Assembly (NCBI GenBank): GCA_027490955.1 | Contig: JAIXXB010000009.1 | Coordinates: forward strand, 1-39,480 | Direction of reading: 5' to 3' | Source of the DNA: Rhodobacter sp. | GTDB taxonomy: Bacteria > Pseudomonadota > Alphaproteobacteria > Rhodobacterales > Rhodobacteraceae | DNA length: 39,480 nucleotides | Shown here: one piece after another, positions 35,686 through 39,480 of the stretch | Layout of the letters: each line of letters begins with the position of its first letter | How positions within the stretch are numbered: position 1 is the stretch's first letter | Notes under the pieces: generated by a model | Told to the model about the DNA's origin: nothing | Databases searched by the model: none | What the model saw: the letters and a program-made list of their open reading frames with translations, nothing else | Position numbers and translations under genes: made by a program

Positions 35686-36543
35686 GTGAGGTTCAGGTTC
35701 GTCGAAGAACATAGTGGGGCGTTTCCAACCGAGCGGCTGTGTCAGGTGATGAACGTGAGCCCTCGTGGCTTACGGGCCTTTCGCAGCCGCCCTGCCAGCC
35801 GCAGGCAGCACACAGACATGGTCGTTCTGGCCCATATCAAGGAACAATCGCGCCTGAGCCTAGGCAGCTATGGCAGGCCACGAATGACCGAAGAACTGAA
35901 GGAGGTTGGGGTCGATGTCGGTCATCGGCGGGTCGGGCGGCTGATGCGCGAGAATGGGATCATCGTTGAAAGAACACGTAAATTCAAGGCGACCACCGAC
36001 AGCGACCATACGTTCAACATCGCGCCAAACCTGCTGGACCGTAACTTCACGTCAGATCGGCCCAACCAGAAATGGGCAGGTGACATCAGTTACATCTGGA
36101 CCCGCGAGGGCTGGCTGTATCTGGCGGTGATCCTCGATCTGCATTCCCGGCGGGTGATCGGCTGGGCCGTCAGCAACCGCATGAAGCGCGATCTGGCGAT
36201 CCGGGCACTGAAAATGGCCATTGCCCTGCGATCACCGCCCAAGGGCTGCATCTTCCACAGCGACCGCGGCAGCCAATACTGCTCCCACGACTACCAGAAG
36301 ATCCTGCGTGAGCATGGGTTCAAGGCGTCAATGAGCGGCAAAGGCAACTGCTATGACAATGCGGTCGTCGAGACTTTCTTCAAGACCATCAAGGCAGAGC
36401 TGATTTGGCGCAGGTCATGGGAAACACGTCGACAGGCTGAGACGGCCATCTTCCAATACATCAACGGCTTCTATAACCCACGCCGTCGGCATTCAGCATT
36501 GGGAGGAAAAAGCCCCTTGGCCTTCGAACGCCAGGTGGCCTAA
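35686..36543 (+). CDS. IS3-family transposase OrfB
   Basis: A 285-residue rve-type integrase core, apparently intact. The DDE triad is Asp133 (KWAGDISYIW), Asp193 (FHSDRGSQY) and Glu229 (NAVVETFFKT), with spacings of 59 and 35 residues, as in active IS3 enzymes. An N-terminal HTH_21-like region (LSLGSYGRPRMTEELKEVG) and the C-terminal YNPRRRHSALGGKSP are present. Relative to the end of orfA it is in the -1 frame, and its GTG overlaps the orfA TGA. In IS3 elements it is normally made as an OrfAB frameshift fusion, now prevented by the nested IS110 element. It is the parent type of the decayed copy at 38.8-39.2 kb. Confidence 0.92.
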   Translation: MRFRFVEEHSGAFPTERLCQVMNVSPRGLRAFRSRPASRRQHTDMVVLAHIKEQSRLSLGSYGRPRMTEELKEVGVDVGHRRVGRLMRENGIIVERTRKFKATTDSDHTFNIAPNLLDRNFTSDRPNQKWAGDISYIWTREGWLYLAVILDLHSRRVIGWAVSNRMKRDLAIRALKMAIALRSPPKGCIFHSDRGSQYCSHDYQKILREHGFKASMSGKGNCYDNAVVETFFKTIKAELIWRRSWETRRQAETAIFQYINGFYNPRRRHSALGGKSPLAFERQVA

Positions 36544-36553
36544 ACGAGCACTT

Positions 36554-36581
36554 GGAGCGGCACGAATACGCGACAAGACCA
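36554..36581. repeat. Right terminal inverted repeat of the IS3-family element
   Basis: It begins GGAGCGGCAC and ends GCGACAAGACCA, ten bases after the orfB stop. It pairs with 33760-33787 at 25 of 28 positions. A degenerate version in opposite orientation (38832-38859, 22 of 28) borders the decayed IS3 copy. Confidence 0.88.
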
Positions 36582-36793
36582 TATCCAGGGCTCGCTTCTG
36601 TCCAGTTTGCAGCTGATTCACCAGCCGACGCAGGCCATGTCATTATCCATAGAAATCCTACATTTGGGCGTTTTCGGAAAATTAATGCACGCTTCTCAAA
36701 ACCGTGCTAAGCGAACCGAGGCACTTTTGCATGGCGAATGTCGCGCGTAGCTTCGGTCAAGCGGTGATAAGATAGAATTGCGGAGATCCTGAT

Positions 36794-38734
36794 TTGACCA
36801 GTTTTTACAGGAAAGACATTGATGGGTTACGCGCAGTGGCTGTGTCCGCCGTTGTGATTTATCACACGCAGCTCACACTTTGGGGGCGCGAGGTTTTGCC
36901 CGGTGGTTATCTTGGCGTCGATGTGTTTTTTGTGATTTCTGGCTATCTGATTTCGATGATCATGCTACGACAGCATGCAGCGCAGCAATTTTCGGTAATA
37001 GATTTCTTTGTCCGCCGCATTCGCCGGATTGCACCCATTCTGTTGGTGGTCTTGTCGGCCACATTGGTCATGGGCTGGTTCACGATGATGCCAGAACCAT
37101 TCTCTGAACTGGCATCAACGACATTGGCCGCTCTTGGTTTTTCGTCCAATTTTTGGTTCTGGCTGGAAGACAGCTATACAGCAGCACCTAGCCAATTTAA
37201 GCTGCTCTTGCATACTTGGTCCTTGGCCGTGGAAGAGCAGTTTTACTTGATCTTGCCTTTCGCATTCCCCTGGCTTTTGCGGCGCGGGCAAAGCGTTACG
37301 GTATGGGCAATAGCGGCTACAGCCGCCGCGAGCTTGGCCCTTGCACAGTATAGTACTGCCGATGCACGCGATTTTGCGTTCTTTCTGCCCTTGACCCGCA
37401 TATGGGAATTGCTGATCGGCACATTGGTAGCGATCCTTGTTTTTCACAATCGCCTGCCAGATTTGAAATGGATGCGCAAATCCTGCCAAACCATTGGATT
37501 GCTGGTTTTATTGGCGGCCTTCCTATATTTCGACGAAACAACACGGCATCCGTCACTCCTAACAGTGATACCCATCGCAGCCACCTCGGTTATTATCGCA
37601 TATGGTCACGGTCATGAAACCACTTTTTCCCCACTGACGTGGAGACCAATGGTTTATTTGGGGCTGATTTCTTATTCACTTTATCTGTGGCACTGGCCGA
37701 TATTTGTATTTACCCGCGGATTGCAAATGGGCCACTTGATTGGCTATAGTGTTGCTTTAGCTATTGCCCTTAGCGTGTTGAGCTATCACTTCATCGAAAA
37801 GCCTTTTCGAAGAAATTACAGCGGCCTCGTATTTTCCAGTGCCGTCTGCGCGGGTTTGGGGATTGTGGTAACTGCAAGCATCTTCGTGATTAGCATGGGT
37901 GGAGTGCCCTCGCGTCTGCCTTTTGATGTGTCTGATAGAAAGCGCGACAATCTTGAATGGAATGGGTTAGCTTGTCACATGCGCGATGAATGTATTGTGA
38001 ACTGGGATGAAGATAGACCGAAATTCATTTTGGTTGGCGATAGTCACGCAGGTGCCATCAGCGGTGCATTGGGCCGCGCCATAATTGAAAAAGGTTATGG
38101 ATACGCGCAATTCACGTCTTCCGCTTGCTTACATATTGAAGGCGTTACAAACCCTGCCCGGAACATGGCCTTCAACGAAGATTGCACAAGGCGCGCTGTT
38201 AAACTGCAAAATTTCCTTAGTGCATCACGGCCTGCAACAATTATTCACTTTGGGTATTATTCTTATTGGCTTACAAATTATCGGCTACGCAATTACGAGG
38301 GCGAATTTGATGCGCCCGCATTACAGCCTGTCCCTCCTTTCAAGACGACGCAACTGGCATTACAGGCGGGCTATAATTCCTGGATTGCGAAGGGGCACCG
38401 AATTTTGTTCATAGCGCCGGTTCCAGAATTGATGTTTAATCCCTTCGCGCCCTTTTCGGCGGCCTCATTTGCACCGAATCTGTCGCGCCCTCGCACGCCC
38501 GTTGCCCTGTACGATGTTTTCACCCGCCCTTACTACGATATGCTGGCGCAACTATCACCAATGAATAAGTTTGAAATTTTTTCACCACGGGCAGCGTTTT
38601 GCAATGATGAGATGTGCCAGTATGAAGATGACACTGGTGTATTTTATACTGACTATGATCATCTGTCTGGCAAAGGTGCGCGTGTTCTTACCGATGCACT
38701 GCTTTCCCAAAGTTCTATCGGTATTCCACATTAA
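36794..38734 (+). CDS. Acyltransferase-3/SGNH fusion protein (OafA/YrhL-like O-acetyltransferase)
   Basis: A 646-residue inner-membrane protein. The N-terminal half (about 1-370) is an acyltransferase-3 domain with roughly ten membrane segments, RKDIDGLRAVAV at the start, the catalytic His24 in VVIYHTQ, and SYSLYLWHWPIF. The C-terminal periplasmic half is an SGNH domain with the nucleophile Ser417 in VGDSHAG and the D-x2-H pair Asp620/His623. Such proteins O-acetylate surface sugars across the membrane. It starts at TTG 36794 with GGAG eight bases upstream. The 212 bases between the IS3 end and the start hold no other gene and must contain its promoter. It is flanked by IS DNA on both sides and has more even base composition than the sugar genes. 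Confidence 0.92.
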   Translation: MTSFYRKDIDGLRAVAVSAVVIYHTQLTLWGREVLPGGYLGVDVFFVISGYLISMIMLRQHAAQQFSVIDFFVRRIRRIAPILLVVLSATLVMGWFTMMPEPFSELASTTLAALGFSSNFWFWLEDSYTAAPSQFKLLLHTWSLAVEEQFYLILPFAFPWLLRRGQSVTVWAIAATAAASLALAQYSTADARDFAFFLPLTRIWELLIGTLVAILVFHNRLPDLKWMRKSCQTIGLLVLLAAFLYFDETTRHPSLLTVIPIAATSVIIAYGHGHETTFSPLTWRPMVYLGLISYSLYLWHWPIFVFTRGLQMGHLIGYSVALAIALSVLSYHFIEKPFRRNYSGLVFSSAVCAGLGIVVTASIFVISMGGVPSRLPFDVSDRKRDNLEWNGLACHMRDECIVNWDEDRPKFILVGDSHAGAISGALGRAIIEKGYGYAQFTSSACLHIEGVTNPARNMAFNEDCTRRAVKLQNFLSASRPATIIHFGYYSYWLTNYRLRNYEGEFDAPALQPVPPFKTTQLALQAGYNSWIAKGHRILFIAPVPELMFNPFAPFSAASFAPNLSRPRTPVALYDVFTRPYYDMLAQLSPMNKFEIFSPRAAFCNDEMCQYEDDTGVFYTDYDHLSGKGARVLTDALLSQSSIGIPH

Positions 38735-39058
38735 AGCTATGGTTGTGTTATTGAAATCTAAAAGAGATAAAAACATATTAATGTGCGTTCATTGATTATT
38801 TCAAATGTAAGCTTGCTCTGGCCCCCATCCTTGAACCTGTCACGTATTTTTGCCGCTCCAAATACTGGTTTAATCCACCTTCCGTTCAAAAGCGACCCGA
38901 CTTTTCCATCCCAATGCCGAATGCCGAATGCCGACGGCGCGGGTTGTAGAACCCGTTGGTATGCTGGAAGATGGCGGTCTCGGCTTGGCGGCGCGTTTCC
39001 CAAGACCTGCGCCAGATCTGCTTGGCCTTGATGGTCTTGAAGAAGGTGAGGAGGATCA

Positions 39059-39083
39059 GAAAACAGTCCAGTGGACTGTTTTC
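39059..39083. repeat. Palindromic insert 1 in the dead IS3 orfB
   Basis: Perfect 12-base arms (GAAAACAGTCCA and its complement) around a single central base. Compared with the intact orfB, this palindrome lies in a 48-base stretch that replaces nine bases at the catalytic Glu codon, with the frame kept. It looks like a small palindromic element that can insert into coding sequence. Confidence 0.75.
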
Positions 39084-39145
39084 CCGACGTAAAACTGCGG
39101 CGTTGTCGTAGCAATTCCCTTTCCCGCTCATCGGCTGCCCGGCGA

Positions 39146-39161
39146 CGGATGTTTACATCCG
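39146..39161. repeat. Palindromic insert 2 in the dead IS3 orfB
   Basis: Seven-base arms, CGGATGT and ACATCCG, around TT. The palindrome lies in a 43-base stretch (39132-39174) absent from the intact orfB. It is unrelated in sequence to the palindrome at 39059 and changes the reading frame. In one frame the insert reads ADVNIRRR. Confidence 0.7.
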
Positions 39162-39208
39162 CGAGAGGGGACACCTTGAACCCATGCGCGCGCAGAACCC
39201 TCTGATAG

Positions 39209-39365
39209 TCATGCGAGGTGTTGCGGCATCTTTTCCATCGCGCTGGGATGTGCACAAGCCACTACCGGTTTAGGCGTAGGAGCCAACATCGTTCAACGAA
39301 TGCAGCCTCTGCCTTGGGTGCCGCTTTGACGCTGCGTTCAAAGGGAGCGGTTTGCCCAAAGGCTA
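39209..39365. repeat. Dispersed repeat, copy B
   Basis: The second copy of the repeat seen at 7192-7352, in the same orientation. Here it is joined to the broken end of the decayed IS3 orfB on the left and to the IS5-type transposase end on the right. The last 20 bases are identical to copy A and end in CTAG. That fits the YTAR target preference of IS5-family elements and suggests that the IS5 element inserted at the edge of this repeat. Confidence 0.7.
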
Positions 39366-39375
39366 GGCTCAGGAC

Positions 39376-39480
39376 TCATAGCCAGAACAATACGATTGCG
39401 GCAAGTGCGCCGGCGGACAGGAAGATTTCTGGGCGTCGGTCGAACCGCATGGCGACCCTACGCCAATCCTTGATGCGCCC
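39376..39480 (-). CDS. IS5-family transposase, C-terminal fragment
   Basis: The window ends inside this gene. The minus strand reads 34 residues to a TGA: IKDWRRVAMRFDRRPEIFLSAGALAAIVLFWL. This is the usual C-terminus of IS5-family (IS427-like) DDE transposases, with the conserved R-x2-R-D region and hydrophobic final helix. Only the end is visible, so integrity of the element cannot be judged. Confidence 0.8.
   Translation of the reverse strand, partial: GRIKDWRRVAMRFDRRPEIFLSAGALAAIVLFWL

Larger units (their letters stand above)
33760..36581 (+). mobile_element. IS3-family element split by an IS110-family element
   Basis: Bounded by 28-base terminal inverted repeats (33760-33787 and 36554-36581) that match at 25 of 28 positions and begin with TG. 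Between them are orfA (33823 onward), a nested IS110-family element (about 34065-35655) and orfB (35686-36543). Without the nested DNA the element is about 1.23 kb, typical for IS3. The three bases flanking each end (GAT and TAT) do not match, so no target duplication is seen. The element truncated the IS407-like remnant on its left. Confidence 0.88.
38832..39216 (-). pseudogene. Decayed IS3-family orfB copy
   Basis: The minus strand matches the intact orfB at 35.7-36.5 kb from about SHDYQ (near 39212) to the C-terminal YNPRRRHSA, and ends in a degenerate inverted repeat (38832-38859). Everything upstream of SHDYQ is gone. Lesions include an insertion of 43 bases at 39132-39174 in place of six. 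An in-frame insertion (+39 bases) replaces the catalytic Glu codon and contains a 25-base palindrome. A triplicated seven-base unit (AATGCCG, near 38915) also shifts the frame. No functional product is expected. Confidence 0.85.

Noticed and set aside
33757-36584. Three-base target duplication around the IS3-family element
   Set aside because: The flanking triplets are GAT and TAT, so no exact duplication is present.

Overview
The window looks like a surface-polysaccharide (O-antigen, capsule or glycan) island from an alphaproteobacterium, most likely of the Rhodobacteraceae. That assignment is an inference from the GC-rich codon use, frequent TTG and GTG starts with good ribosome binding sites, and IS3, IS110 and IS5 elements of types I associate with roseobacters and their relatives. 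I saw no rRNA, tRNA, CRISPR array or replication gene.

Bases 307-6009 (+) form a tightly coupled operon. It holds CDP-glucose synthesis (rfbF), its 4,6-dehydratase (rfbG), a cupin 3,5-epimerase, a zinc-type C-methyltransferase, an acetyltransferase, a short-chain reductase and a CmcI-type methyltransferase/hydroxylase. There is no rfbH, so the cassette should make a C-methyl-branched 6-deoxyhexose (virenose- or mycarose-like) rather than a 3,6-dideoxyhexose. Bases 6067-10978 (-) carry two glycosyltransferases, an orphan polytopic membrane protein and a WbpI-like 2-epimerase. Bases 11317-20865 (+) carry wbpA, wbpB, wbpD and wbpE homologues, two glycosyltransferases, an initiating phosphoglycosyl transferase, a PglE-like aminotransferase and an oxidoreductase. 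With WbpI from the divergent operon, the Wbp set is a complete route to a UDP-2,3-diacetamido-mannuronic-acid-type sugar.

Bases 20869-32464 are a nonulosonic acid (legionaminic-acid-like) region. On the minus strand are a 4,6-dehydratase, a LegC aminotransferase and a possible transferase. On the plus strand are LegG, LegI, LegF, a CBS-domain nucleotidyltransferase (PtmE type) and an oxidoreductase. Then, on the minus strand again, come a PglD/NeuD acetyltransferase and a second possible transferase, which is AT-rich compared with its surroundings.

From about 32880 to the end the DNA is mostly mobile. It holds a dead IS3-family remnant (IS407-like), an IS3-family element with clear 28-bp inverted repeats that is split by an IS110-family element, an acyltransferase/SGNH O-acetylation gene, a decayed copy of the same IS3 element carrying two inserted palindromes, a dispersed 157-161 bp repeat also found at 7.2 kb, and the end of an IS5 transposase. 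The left edge begins inside another IS110 transposase. The polysaccharide locus is therefore bracketed by insertion sequences. No Wzx, Wzy, Wzz, Wza or complete ABC exporter is present, so assembly and export functions must lie outside the window.
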